A DNA stretch of 64,000 nucleotides from PALSA-505 sp963762615. Its GTDB lineage: Bacteria > Actinomycetota > Actinomycetes > Streptosporangiales > Streptosporangiaceae. The notes under the pieces are model-generated. The model worked only from the letters and a program-made list of their open reading frames with translations, was not told the origin of the DNA and searched no databases. The DNA lies in contig CAVXLG010000005.1 in the NCBI GenBank assembly GCA_963762615.1, positions 1-64,000 of the forward strand, read 5' to 3'. Below are positions 9,012-17,955 of the stretch, piece by piece (position 1 is the stretch's first letter; each line of letters begins with the position of its first letter). Both the position numbers and the translations under genes were made by a program.

Positions 9012-9404
9012 ATGGATGCTGAGTCTGCTGCCCGCCGCTGGACAGACACCTGGTCGCGTGCCTGGCCGCAGCGCGATGTCGAAGCCATCGCCGCGCTGTA
9101 CGCCGACACGGCCGTGTATCGTTCGCCCGCGTTCGGGCCGCCGGACCTGGGCCTGGCTGGCGTCCGCCGCTATCTCAACGAGAACCTTCGGGCCGAGGAC
9201 AATATCGAGTGCTGGTTCGGCCAGCCGATCGTCTCGGCCGACCGGGCCGTGGTCGAGTGGTGGGGCAGCTGGACCGAGCAGGGCCAGGAACTCACGTTCG
9301 CGGGTGTGACCGTGCTGCGCTTCGACGGCGACGGCCAGGTGGTCGAGCACCGCGACTACGACAACCATGTCGAGCGACGCGAGCCGCCCTACGCGGACTG
9401 GTGA
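9012..9404 (+). CDS. SnoaL/NTF2-fold protein
   Basis: This 130-residue protein has a single cone-shaped NTF2-like domain. Seen: MDAESAARRWTDTWSRAWPQRDVEAIAALYADTAVYRSPAF, the typical helical start with W and the A-x-Y-A-D-T-A strand, then VRRYLNENL, VSADRAVVEWWGSWTEQGQELTFAGVTVLRFDGDGQVVEHRDYDN, the characteristic beta-strand end. Members bind or isomerise small molecules, or act as pocket domains; this one has no assigned substrate. It appears monocistronic. Confidence 0.82.
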   Translation: MDAESAARRWTDTWSRAWPQRDVEAIAALYADTAVYRSPAFGPPDLGLAGVRRYLNENLRAEDNIECWFGQPIVSADRAVVEWWGSWTEQGQELTFAGVTVLRFDGDGQVVEHRDYDNHVERREPPYADW

Positions 9405-9798
9405 GGCGGTGAGCAGAACGTCGGCATGATCCGAAGATGCGCGGAATGATCGTGGCTGTGGCCGCGGGCGATCATCCAGTCCGCCCAGCCGGTGGCAGAG
9501 ATCCGGCAGACTGCGATGACGGCCTCCGGAGCCGTGAGCGTGCCCGTCGCGTCCCCGATGAGCCAGCCGGGCCCGGAGCCTGACGATGAGTGAGGGATAC
9601 ATGGATCGGGACCGGACCTGCCATGGAGCAGGTGACGGGCCGCGCCGGTAAACCTGACACGAACCGGTCACCGCGATCCCTCATCTTCAGGGGCTGGCCT
9701 GGCATCCCTGCCCGGGACTACTGTTGGCGACGGGCCGGACAGCCAGCCGCCTGGGTCCAGACCCCGCCCGGGACTGTGCGGCCGGAAGGCGCGCGCTC
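9405..9798. other. Intergenic region
   Basis: No supported gene. Open frames across the stretch have poor texture. It precedes the STAS gene. Confidence 0.35.
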
Positions 9799-10257
9799 AT
9801 GGATGGCGTTGAGCTTCGGACCCGAATATGCGGCGATCACATTGTGGTGGCACTGTCCGCGGAGCTGGACATCTGCAAGGCGGCGGTGACCATCGCGGCC
9901 ATCGCGGGCCGCCGGCCAGGCCGGGAACACTGCGTGATCGTGGACCTGCAAGCACTGGATTTTATTGACTGCGCCGCTTTACGCGCCCTGGCCAGGGCGC
10001 AGCAGCGGGCCAGGGCGGCGGGCGGCCAGGTGCTACTGGCCGCCCCAGCCGGAACGCTGGCACGCGTGCTGGACCTGACCGGCCTCGGTGACGTGCTCGG
10101 CGTACATGCCAGCGTGGCATCCGCGCTGGCTAGCGCCGACTACTGGCGTGCATCCGGCGACCCCCGCAGCAAAGGACGGATGCCGCCAGGCGTTCTGACT
10201 GCTCCTGTGCGTGCCGAAAATCTCGTCCACGTCATGCGACCAGGCGATATTCGTTGA
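9799..10257 (+). CDS. STAS-domain (anti-anti-sigma type) protein
   Basis: From ATG 9799 the protein has 152 residues. The STAS fold covers about residues 1-105: ELRTRICGDHIVVALSAELDICKAAV, HCVIVDLQALDFIDCAALRALARAQQRARAAGGQVLLAAPAGTLARVLDLTGLGDVLGVHASVASALA. DLQALDFIDCAAL is the phosphorylation-loop region; the usual Ser (D-S-S/T-G) is replaced by Asp-Cys-Ala, so classical SpoIIAA-type phosphorylation is doubtful. The last 40 residues are not part of the domain and run into the flank of a truncated transposase (10232-10895), so the natural C-terminus may have been altered by that insertion. An upstream in-frame start at 9724 is less likely. Confidence 0.72.
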   Translation: MDGVELRTRICGDHIVVALSAELDICKAAVTIAAIAGRRPGREHCVIVDLQALDFIDCAALRALARAQQRARAAGGQVLLAAPAGTLARVLDLTGLGDVLGVHASVASALASADYWRASGDPRSKGRMPPGVLTAPVRAENLVHVMRPGDIR

Positions 10258-10895
10258 TCAGGCCACCGACGCGACCCTGTTTCCGGACGCGGTACTGGTC
10301 GAGGTCGGCCGGTTCGGGCAGCGGTTTCAGCGGCGCGGCGCCGTGCAGGGAGCGGTGCGGCCGGTGCTGGTTGTGGTGGGTCTCGTACTGGCGCAGGATC
10401 CGCCGCAGATGGTCCTGGCTCCAGATGAGGGTGCGGTCCGGGAGCTCGCGGCTGCATCCCCCGATCCAGCGTTCGGCGATCGCGTTCATGCGGGGCGTCC
10501 GCACGTTGCAGAGTACGGTCCGGATCCCGGCGCCGGCGAGGACCGCGTCGAACGCGGCGGTGAAGTTCGAACCCCGATCGCGGATCATGAACTTGACCTG
10601 GTGCGTCTGCTCGCTGAGGTCCATCAGCAAGTTGCGGGCTTGCTGCGTGGTCCATTCCCCGGTCGGGTGCAGGGTGACGCCGCGGATGCGGACGCGCCGG
10701 GCCGCGTGCTCGATCACGGCCAGGACGTAGGCCTGGCTGCCGTCGGGCAAGTTAACGGTGAAGAAGTCGCATGCCAGGATCGCCTCGGCCTGAGAACGCA
10801 GGAACTGTGACCAGGCCGGCCCGGTCCGTCGCCGGGCGGGGCCGATGCCGCTGGTCTTGAGGATCTCCCATACCGTCGACGCCGCGACCTTGACT
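10232..10895 (-). pseudogene. 5'-truncated integrase-core transposase
   Basis: This is the C-terminal portion of a DDE (rve) transposase. The readable part is ASTVWEILKTSGIGPARRR, then ACDFFTVN (first D), MIRDRGSNFTAAFDAVLAG (second D), MNAIAERWIGG (E) and HRPHRSL, with the tail GGLINEYRLVA. The N-terminal DNA-binding half is missing because the frame runs into the neighbouring IS at about 10896. It resembles the intact transposase next to it but is clearly a different copy. The element is dead. Confidence 0.75.
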
Positions 10896-12089
10896 CCCTG
10901 TGGGGTTCCAGAACTCGGCCACCGGTCCTAGCCTGGGCTTCTATGCGGTCCGCTCGTATTCGCAGATGAGACCGCCGAGGACGGGCCGGCGCTTGATCCG
11001 CTCCTGGGAAAGGTCAGCGACCGGGTAATCGGGCCGGGGCGGACGGAGCTGGCGGCTGCGATGGGGTCGCCGTCCGTTGTAGTGGGCCTCGTACTGGGCC
11101 AGGATCGTCTGCAGATGCCGCTGGCCGAAGATCAGCATCCGGTCGGTGACCTCCGTCCGGACAGTGAGCACGAACCTTTCCGCATAAGCGTTTGCGCACG
11201 GGTTCCGGGGCGGGATCTTCACCGCCTCGATACCGGCGCCGGCCAGGACCGAGTCAAACGACGCGGTGAACTGACCGGCCCGGTCCCGGACCAGGAACCG
11301 GAAGTCCGCGGCGCGATCACCCAGGTCCATCAGGAGGTTGCGGATCTGCTGGACTGTCCACAGCCCATCGGGATTGGCGCTTATCCCGAGGATGTGCACG
11401 TAACGGCTGCCGACCTCCATGACGAACAGGCAATACAGGCGCTGGAGGGTCACCGCGCAGTCCACGTGGAAGAAGTCGGTGGCCAGCATCGTCGCGGCTT
11501 GCGCATGCAGGAACTGCCGCCACGTGGTTTCGGTGTGCCGTCTGGGCGCCGGGGGGATCTTCAGCGTTTTGAGGACCCGGCGGATCGTGGATGCGCTGAC
11601 CTGGTAGCCGAGTTTCAGCAGCTCGCCTTGGATCCGCTGGTATCCCCAGGCGTTGTTCTCGGTGGCAAGCCGTTCGATGAGCGCGGCGATCTCGGCGCTG
11701 ACTTGCGGTCGTCCTGTCCGGTTCGGATAGGTCCACTTGCGGGCGACCAGGCGGCGGTGCCAGCGCAGGACGGTGCCGGGGGTGACCAGCCGGTGCGCTC
11801 GCGACCGCGCCGGCAGGAGCCGGATGAGTGCGGCCATCACCGCCCGGTCCGCCCAGTCCAGCCGGGGCCGGGGATTAGCCCGGCGCAGCACGGCGACCTC
11901 GTACCGCAGCACGAGCAGCTCGGCGTCTTTGGAGGCCGATGACCGGCCGAGCAGGACCAGCCAGCTGCAAAGACGCGCGAAGATGAGATAGAGCAGGCGG
12001 AGGGACACGGTCGATCGTCATGCCCTACGACTAGCCCTGCCCATCGCCGCAGCTCACAGGCCAGGCAGACTTTCTGGCACCCCGCAGGG
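10896..12089 (-). mobile_element. Intact integrase-core insertion sequence
   Basis: Imperfect terminal inverted repeats flank the transposase: CCCTGTGGGGTTCCAGAA at 10896-10913 and, on the other strand, CCCTGCGGGGTGCCAGAA at 12072-12089 (16 of 18 positions). The element is about 1.19 kb. No target-site duplication is obvious at the two ends. The left side is a truncated transposase and the right side a truncated small ORF, so a deletion or recombination may have followed insertion. Confidence 0.65.
10941..12008 (-). CDS. Integrase-core (rve) DDE transposase
   Basis: This 355-residue transposase appears full length. The N-terminal part has a helical DNA-binding region (KDAELLVLRYEVAVLRR, TPGTVLRWHRRLVARKWTYP, WGYQRIQGELLKLGYQVSASTIRRVLK). 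The catalytic core carries the DDE residues in TDFFHVD (D), FLVRDRAGQFTASFDSVLAGAG (D) and CANAYAERFVLTVRTEV (E), followed by HYNGRRPHRSR. The type is IS3/IS481-superfamily. It mobilises the element bounded by the inverted repeats at 10896 and 12089. Confidence 0.88.
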   Translation of the reverse strand: MSLRLLYLIFARLCSWLVLLGRSSASKDAELLVLRYEVAVLRRANPRPRLDWADRAVMAALIRLLPARSRAHRLVTPGTVLRWHRRLVARKWTYPNRTGRPQVSAEIAALIERLATENNAWGYQRIQGELLKLGYQVSASTIRRVLKTLKIPPAPRRHTETTWRQFLHAQAATMLATDFFHVDCAVTLQRLYCLFVMEVGSRYVHILGISANPDGLWTVQQIRNLLMDLGDRAADFRFLVRDRAGQFTASFDSVLAGAGIEAVKIPPRNPCANAYAERFVLTVRTEVTDRMLIFGQRHLQTILAQYEAHYNGRRPHRSRQLRPPRPDYPVADLSQERIKRRPVLGGLICEYERTA

Positions 12090-12201
12090 TGGTGATGAGA
12101 GTATCCGTGCCCGGCGATCGCCCTAACAGCTCATCGATCGCGTCACGTTCAGTCCTCGAGGGCTTCTGCAGGTTCAATCGCGCGGCAGTTCGGGAAGACA
12201 T
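12031..12201 (-). pseudogene. N-terminal fragment of a gene cut by the insertion sequence
   Basis: ATG at 12201 opens MSSRTAARLNLQKPSRTERDAIDELLGRSPGTDTLITT, plausible protein sequence. At 12089 the frame enters the IS terminal repeat and ends on IS-derived residues at 12031. The rest of the gene is not found on the far side of the IS. The (L/R)-x-L-x-x-x-x-x-x-E-R-x-A-x-x-x-L-L-G pattern recalls large actinobacterial families such as TIGR02679, but this is a guess from very few residues. Confidence 0.4.
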
Positions 12202-12240
12202 GATCGGGCTGAGCCGTTCCGGCGGAATCGAGGAAGACGG

Positions 12241-12490
12241 ATGAATGTGTCCCTGCTCGCGGTCCTCAATGACGCCGAGCGGCTGCTGGTTGCCGAGACC
12301 GAGCGGCCAAGCTCGCCGCGCTCGACGAGGACGCGGCCATCGAGCTGGAAACCTGGATCAGGCGCGCACGCAACAAGTATGTGAGCCAGTACCGCCGGGC
12401 TGCCAGCGCCGCCGTGATCGATCACGGCGGGCGCGGCAGAGCGCGCCAGAGAACACGTGGGCCCTCATGAAGGCCGAGGCGTTCACCGGC
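12241..12490 (+). pseudogene. Frameshifted remnant of a short helical hypothetical gene
   Basis: ATG 12241 follows a GAGGAAG ribosome-binding site and gives MNVSLLAVLNDAERLLVAETER. From about 12303 another frame continues AKLAALDEDAAIELETWIRRARNKYVSQYRR, and from about 12440 a third gives PENTWALMKAEAFTGER. The pieces form one charged, helical protein of a kind common in actinomycetes, but I cannot name its function. Two single-base shifts inactivate it. Confidence 0.5.
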
Positions 12491-12565
12491 GAGCGAGAAG
12501 CGGCGGGCAAGCACCCGCGCCATGGGTGCCCGCCTGCCGGCAAAGCGGGACAGCCGATGAGCACC

Positions 12566-12589
12566 GGGTGGTGGTGGTGGTGGTGGTCG
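12566..12589 (+). repeat. Trinucleotide microsatellite (GGT)n
   Basis: About seven consecutive GGT/GTG units. They lie outside any supported gene. Confidence 0.8.
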
Positions 12590-12869
12590 TCGGGAAGCTG
12601 CTGGTGACCAGCCAGGCAGGGATCTTCAGCAGTTCAGGATCCGTGCCATTAGCGTGCCTGTGAGTATGGCTTGGCTGGTTCTGGCAATACCGGCTGGCGG
12701 AGCGGGCCAGGTCGGTGCCTGGCGGTGCCGGGCGACTCGTAGCGTGCCGGACCGTCTTCCGGACATGGCTTGCCCGTCAAAGCGGGCAATCTCATAGCGC
12801 TTATGCACCCGCCGAGCTCCCGCCCATCCGGTTGCGGACGGGTCGCGGCCCGAGCATCCTCCTCGGGGA
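12590..12869. other. Intergenic region
   Basis: No gene supported. This is the 3' flank of the minus-strand STAND/TPR gene. Confidence 0.35.
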
Positions 12870-15122
12870 TTACTCCTCGCCAATGTCGGCTAGGCTCTCG
12901 CGCAGCTCCCTGATGAGCGGATCGTCCTTGGGCAGAGTGCTCTCCAGGCGGTTGACCGTGTCGCGCAGCAGCGCACGGGCGTCGCCATACCGTCCCAGCC
13001 TGCGGTACACCCGGGCCAGCTCCGCGCGGCTGCGTAGCGTATCAGGGTGACGGGGACCGAGCACCCGTTCGAAGCCGGCCCGGGCCTGTTCGTAGGCCCG
13101 TTCCGACGCCGCCGTCTTGCCCATATTCTGATAGGCCGCGCCGAGACTGTTCCGCGCCACAATCGTGTCCAGGTGATCGGGCCCAAGGACGCGGTCCCGG
13201 TCGTTAACCACCCGCTTGTAGACGGATACTGCCTCTTTCGAGCGGCCGCTGGCCAGGTAGGAGTCGGCGAGTCCCTGACGCGTGATCATCGTCTGCGGGT
13301 GGCGGGCTCCCTGGGCGCGCTCCCGGTCGGCGAGCGTGCCCCGGTACACGGTGATGGCGTCTGAGTACAGGCTGGCGGCCAGGTAGGCGGCGGCCAGCTC
13401 GTCTCGCGCGCCGAGCGTGTCGGTGTGTCCGGGCCCGTAAGCCTGCTCGAACTCGGGAACCACGCGCTCAAGGACGGTTATCGCGTCCTGGAGCTGGCGC
13501 GCCGCCACAAGGGCGTGGCCCAGGCGGCGCCGCGCCTCAATCACATCGCGGTGATCCGGTCCGAGCTGGCGGATCTGGCTGCTGAGCATCCACTCGAACC
13601 ACGGAACGGCATCGTCTGCGCGCCCGGCCGCCAGGTAGGCGTCGGCCAGCCGCTGGGACGCCAGCATCGTGTCCGGGTGCTCAGCACCCAGCAGCTGGTC
13701 GCTGGTCGTAGCCAGGTCGTGCCAGTGGTCCACCGCGGCCTCGGTCAGGTGGGCGCGGTCCAGGCTCTCCCCCGCCCGTAGCAGCACCGGATGGCAGCCG
13801 CGGGCCCACAGCAGGTCTCCGGCGTTTTGCCGCAGAGTCGCCACGCAGGATCGCAGGCCGGAAGCAGGCCAGCCGGGCAGCTCTGGTTCCGGCCAGGCCT
13901 GGTGCAGCGCATCCGCGGCCGACCGGGCCGCCCGATCCAGCATGCCTTCCGGCATGGCGGCCCGCAGCGCCGCCTGCAGCACTGGGCTGATCCGGACCGT
14001 CGGCGGTGTCGTCACCGGTTCGACGGTCAGCAAGCCTGCCCGTTCCAGCGCCGCCAGCGCCGCGCGGTCGCCCTCGCCGTCCGCCGCGGCTTCGCCGCTG
14101 CCCGCGAGGTAATCGCGTGCCGCGGGCGTGGCGAGGACGGTTCGGGGAATGTCATGCCCGTCCAGCAGCGCGGCCAAGGCCAGCAGCAACTTGGCCGATC
14201 CGGCCGCTGCAAACTGGTCGGCATGCTCGAACGAGACCGTCCACGTCACCTCGGCCGCCGACGCCGGTGCGCCAGACGAATCAGTCAGCTGCTTCCGCCA
14301 GCGGATGAAATAGTCGTGGTAGTCGTGGCACGACACCCCAGAGCTGGCGATCACCGCGCTGGCGTGGGTCAGCGCGACCGGCTCGGAGCCCAGCTCGCCG
14401 ATCAGTTCAACCGCGCCGAGCCGCAGGCTCGGGTCGGCCGACAGCCGCCCGATCAGGTAGCTGAGGGCCTCGCGCGAGTTGAACGGCCCAACCGGCAGGA
14501 CCTGTACGCCGCGGGGGACGGCCGCAGTGTCGTTGCAGGTCACCAGGACCCGGCCGCATGGGCCTGGCCACAGACCGTCCAGGTCCGCCGCGCCGGCGAG
14601 GTCATCGAGTACCACCAGCCACGAACAACTGGTCTCGCCCAGCCAGCTGACGAACTGGGCGGCTACTGACTCGCAGCTGCTCGCCTGGCTCCGGCCGGTC
14701 GCCTCGGCCGTCGCCGCCGCGTAGCCGGCCAGCACCGAGGCCCGGCTCGTGGCCTCGATCCATACCAGCAGGTCTATCCCGCGTGACTGCCACAGCGACT
14801 CGGCGAACGCCGCGGCGAGCTGGGTCTTGCCCGACGATCTCAACCAGTCCCGGGCTTCGGGAACCGCTGCCAGGCCGGGGTCGGCTGACCAGGCAGCCCT
14901 CCGATCTGGGACCAGCGCGACCGCGGCCCCGGCCGGCAGCGCGGCCGTCAGGTCGGGAGCCGTCTCTAGCCGGGCATTGAAACCGTCGGCCAGCGCCGGG
15001 ACCGTTCCGGACCGGACGGGCCGGTACCGGCTGCCGGGCGCCGCGCCATCCAAAGCGGCGCGCGGCACTGCGCTGCTCATGGCGCGCTGCCCGGCGCCGA
15101 CTGGCCGAGTTGAAGAGGACAT
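12870..15122 (-). CDS. STAND-type NTPase with C-terminal tetratricopeptide repeats
   Basis: This 750-residue protein starts at ATG 15122 behind GGGAG. Residues about 60-330 resemble an NB-ARC-like NTPase: a P-loop remnant RSSGKTQLAAAF (SGKT at 97-100), Walker B SWLVVLDDLAG (DD at 173-174), and sensor-like RVLVTCND. The first P-loop glycine (GxxxxGKT) is replaced by Trp, so nucleotide binding may be altered. A winged-helix-like stretch follows (residues about 340-400, ALAALERAGLLTVE). From about 470 to the end there are six or more TPR units of about 42 residues (LGAEHPDTMLASQRLADAYLAAGRADDAV and successors). In this class the TPRs sense a ligand or partner and the NTPase switches. It is probably a signalling hub; the partner is unknown. 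Confidence 0.82.
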   Translation of the reverse strand: MSSSTRPVGAGQRAMSSAVPRAALDGAAPGSRYRPVRSGTVPALADGFNARLETAPDLTAALPAGAAVALVPDRRAAWSADPGLAAVPEARDWLRSSGKTQLAAAFAESLWQSRGIDLLVWIEATSRASVLAGYAAATAEATGRSQASSCESVAAQFVSWLGETSCSWLVVLDDLAGAADLDGLWPGPCGRVLVTCNDTAAVPRGVQVLPVGPFNSREALSYLIGRLSADPSLRLGAVELIGELGSEPVALTHASAVIASSGVSCHDYHDYFIRWRKQLTDSSGAPASAAEVTWTVSFEHADQFAAAGSAKLLLALAALLDGHDIPRTVLATPAARDYLAGSGEAAADGEGDRAALAALERAGLLTVEPVTTPPTVRISPVLQAALRAAMPEGMLDRAARSAADALHQAWPEPELPGWPASGLRSCVATLRQNAGDLLWARGCHPVLLRAGESLDRAHLTEAAVDHWHDLATTSDQLLGAEHPDTMLASQRLADAYLAAGRADDAVPWFEWMLSSQIRQLGPDHRDVIEARRRLGHALVAARQLQDAITVLERVVPEFEQAYGPGHTDTLGARDELAAAYLAASLYSDAITVYRGTLADRERAQGARHPQTMITRQGLADSYLASGRSKEAVSVYKRVVNDRDRVLGPDHLDTIVARNSLGAAYQNMGKTAASERAYEQARAGFERVLGPRHPDTLRSRAELARVYRRLGRYGDARALLRDTVNRLESTLPKDDPLIRELRESLADIGEE

Positions 15123-15309
15123 ATCGTTTCTCCCGGCTGGCCCGGCGCCGTCGTCGCCGCGGCGAAGCCGGTACCCCCTTAAAGGTCAGAGTGCACCATC
15201 TTGGGCCTAGCGTGCCAAGTACCCTCGCAAACGAGCAAACCCGCATCTGATGCCCAGGCCGTTCCCCGGCCGACAGAGGCCGGGTGGCACTGAGCCGCGC
15301 CTGCCCGGC

Positions 15310-16875
15310 TCACAGGTCCGGGTAAGGGATCAGCCCGGAAGTGGCCCTGGTAAGAGCCTGCTTACGGAAGAAAGCGGGGGCGGTCACGCGCATGAAAGTA
15401 AAGCCGGCGACTCCGGCCAGCGCGGACAGCGCGGCGATGATAAAGGTCCCGCCGATCTGCCAGTGCAGGCCAGGCACCGTCCAAGTGGTGTAGCTGTTGG
15501 ACGCCACCCAGTCGCTCTGCAGGCTGTAGATGCCAGCCGCGTACATGATCAGCCCGCCGAGCACCGGCAGGATGCCGCGCATCCACAGATTGCGGGCACT
15601 GCTGGTCAGCGTCTGGCGGTAGTACCAGGCGCACGAGAAGGCAGTCAGGCCGTAATAGAAGGCGATGTAGAGCCCGATAGCGGTTACGGCGTCCGCGATC
15701 GGGTTGCCTCCGGAAATGAAGTTCAGCGGGATGTACAGCGCGATCGAAACGGCCCCCATCACGATCGTGGACACCGTCGGAGTCAGGTATCGGGGATGGA
15801 TCTTGGCGAACGACGCGGGCAGCGCCCCGTAAGCGGCCATCGACAACGTGGTGCGAGCGGTCGGCAAGATCGTCGTCTGGGTGGAGGCCGCGGCCGAGCT
15901 GAGCACCATGAGGATCAGCAACCGGGACAAGACCGTACCGAGCCCAGAGGTTCCGAAGATCGCGCCCCCGGTTACCGACAGCACGTCGAACTGGTGCGCC
16001 GGGTTCGTCAGCCCGACGCCTTTGCCGCCTATCCCGGCGAACGCCTGCACCGCGGTGATCACGATCAGGTAGGTGACAAGCAGCAGGATCGTCGAGATGA
16101 TCCCCGCCTTGCCCGGCGTCCGGGACTTGTCCGCGGTCTCTTCATTCACCGACAAGGCGGTGTCCCAGCCCCAGTAGATGAACAGCATCAAGATGATGCC
16201 GGACACGAAGGCAGACAGGGGCAGGTGCGACGGCGACAGCCAGCTAAGGCTCGGGTGCAACGACCCAGTCGGCGGGTGACTGGCGAACACCCGGACCAGC
16301 GCCGTCACCGACAACACCATCAGCATGATGATCTCGATGGACAGCAGCGCCTTCTGGAAGTTGGCCGACACCTCGATGCCGCGGTAGCAGATGTAGGTCA
16401 TCGCGACGATCCACAAGATGCCGATCAGCAGCACCCAGACGCTGGAGGCGTTAACCCCGATCGCGCTGTTCGGTCCCTGGAACAAGAAAAACACATACTG
16501 CCCGGCCACCTGGGCCAGGCTGGCCATGACCAGGACGTCGGCTGCCACGACCGCCCAGCCACCGACCCAGCCGGTCCTCGGCCCGAACGCCCGGGCAGAC
16601 CAGATGAAGGTGGTCCCGCAGTCGGGGTCGGCCTTGTTCAGCTCGCTGAAGCCGATCGAGCACAGCAGCATGGGCACGAACGCGAGCATCGCGACCAGCG
16701 GAGACTTCAACCCGACGGCCGCCACCACGAAGAACAGCGTCGCGGCCAGGCTGTAGGCCGGCGCCGTCGAGGCGACCCCGATGACCACGCTGGACACCAG
16801 GCCGAGGGCCCCTGTCTTCAGGCCCTTGTCCCTGGACTCCTCCACTGGCTGCAGGCTGGTAGTAGATATGGCCAA
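15310..16875 (-). CDS. APC-superfamily amino acid/polyamine permease
   Basis: This 521-residue integral membrane protein starts at TTG 16875, chosen because AGGAGGG lies about 6 bases upstream on the coding strand. About 12 hydrophobic segments are visible. The N-terminal GALGLVSSVVIGVASTAPAYSLAATL corresponds to the substrate-contacting TM1 of APC carriers. GTTFIWSARAFGPRTGWVGGW and FIYWGWDTALSVNEETADKSRTPGKAGI (TM6 and following loop) are also family signatures. It should import an amino acid, amine or related compound by H+ symport; the substrate is unknown. No catabolic partner is adjacent, so it appears monocistronic. Confidence 0.88.
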   Translation of the reverse strand: MAISTTSLQPVEESRDKGLKTGALGLVSSVVIGVASTAPAYSLAATLFFVVAAVGLKSPLVAMLAFVPMLLCSIGFSELNKADPDCGTTFIWSARAFGPRTGWVGGWAVVAADVLVMASLAQVAGQYVFFLFQGPNSAIGVNASSVWVLLIGILWIVAMTYICYRGIEVSANFQKALLSIEIIMLMVLSVTALVRVFASHPPTGSLHPSLSWLSPSHLPLSAFVSGIILMLFIYWGWDTALSVNEETADKSRTPGKAGIISTILLLVTYLIVITAVQAFAGIGGKGVGLTNPAHQFDVLSVTGGAIFGTSGLGTVLSRLLILMVLSSAAASTQTTILPTARTTLSMAAYGALPASFAKIHPRYLTPTVSTIVMGAVSIALYIPLNFISGGNPIADAVTAIGLYIAFYYGLTAFSCAWYYRQTLTSSARNLWMRGILPVLGGLIMYAAGIYSLQSDWVASNSYTTWTVPGLHWQIGGTFIIAALSALAGVAGFTFMRVTAPAFFRKQALTRATSGLIPYPDL

Positions 16876-17138
16876 GGCCCACCCTCCTAGCCAGGAGTTA
16901 CCTGCTCGTGCTGCGGGACACGCTAATGCGGGATCGCAGCCGCCGACGACCTTTGCAGGCTACTTCGGGCGGCTAAAAGACGTGCGGGAATCGGCTCTGC
17001 CGGGCGGCGAAACCGCCAGGCCAGCCCGCGGGCCTGTCCTCGCTGGCCTCATGCCGCCGATGCAACCCCAGCTGTCTCAGGCAGCACAGGCCGGTTGGCA
17101 TCGCAGCGGTGCTGCACGACGTGACGCACTGAGATGAA
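16876..17138. other. Intergenic region upstream of the permease
   Basis: No gene supported. It holds the AGGAGGG ribosome-binding site of the TTG-initiated permease next to 16880, and presumably its promoter. Confidence 0.4.
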
Positions 17139-17393
17139 GTGGTCACCCATCTCGGCTACGAGCATCTGCACCGGCGTGATGATGCGCGCGTATCAAGAGA
17201 CGGCCTGCCGGACGCCGGCGGTCTGCGCGAGGAGACCGGCCTGGTGGCGGTCTGGGTCTCCGGCGGCATCAGGACGTCGGAGGGGGTAGCCGGTCCCGGG
17301 TTCCTGCGCCTGCCCGGTGCGGAGGCCGGACGGCTAGTCGGCGAGCGGCTGGCGGTCTGCGGCGACCAGCCGCCGCGGGACGGGCACCTGTGA
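17139..17393 (+). CDS. Doubtful short hypothetical ORF
   Basis: An 84-residue frame from GTG 17139 (EETGLVAVWVSGGIRTSEGVAGPGFLRLPGAEAGRLV). There is no ribosome-binding site of note and no family. The high-GC codon pattern makes chance ORFs of this size common; it is listed only as a possibility. Confidence 0.2.
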   Translation: MVTHLGYEHLHRRDDARVSRDGLPDAGGLREETGLVAVWVSGGIRTSEGVAGPGFLRLPGAEAGRLVGERLAVCGDQPPRDGHL

Positions 17394-17653
17394 TGAAGCA
17401 CTGGGAAACCGTGTCCTAGTCGCGGTGAGCCCGCGCAGACGGGAAGCGTCCCAGTACCCGCGGACTACGCCGGATCAATATTGACAGCACGTGGCGCGCG
17501 GCTCGCTCTCGCACATGTCAGCCGCAGCACCTTTGGCGTGCCGGGTGCGCTGTTGGGCTGGGCTCCCGCCAAGATTGATGGACGGTCGCTCTCCGATCGC
17601 GCCGCCAGGGCCTCCTCTCGTGGCGTGGACACATCGCCTTAAGGAGGAGGGCG

Positions 17654-17880
17654 ATGGCAGAGACGCGCAGGAAGTTCGACCGGGACTTCAGGGAGGGCGC
17701 GGTGCGGCTGGTCCGGGAGACTGGTGAGCCGATTGCGCAGGTGGCCCGGGATCTGGGATCCTGCAGTAACGCTGGGCAACTGGGTGGATGCCGATATGCG
17801 CCGCGGCGGCGATGGGACTGGCGTGCTGGATGAGGATGAGCGGGCGGAGCTGGCCCGGCTGCGCCGAGAACGACTTGTGA
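17654..17880 (+). pseudogene. IS3-type OrfA transposase fragment, frameshifted
   Basis: ATG 17654, behind AAGGAGGAG, gives ETRRKFDRDFREGAVRLVRETGEPIAQVARDLG, the helix-turn-helix of IS3-family OrfA (HTH_Tnp_1). A base shift near 17757 moves the reading to AVTLGNWVDADMRR and DEDERAELARLRRER, the leucine-zipper-like region. OrfB is absent. This is a dead remnant. Confidence 0.65.
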
Positions 17881-17955
17881 TGGCCGCGAGCGGTGTCCGG
17901 CCGGCGGCAACCGTCGCCGACTGGGCCACGATTCCCTCCGACGAGGTTGACGGCA

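Noticed and set aside
11061..11942. Long plus-strand ORF opposite the integrase-core transposase
   Set aside because: It is the antisense shadow of the transposase at 10941-12008, with no own motifs.
12566..12589. GGT/GTG run as a coding poly-Trp or poly-Val tract
   Set aside because: No supported gene spans it; it is treated as a simple repeat.
15250..16890. 546-codon plus-strand ORF opposite the APC permease
   Set aside because: The composition is G/Q/R-rich antisense of membrane-helix coding sequence; the minus strand carries the family motifs and ribosome-binding site.
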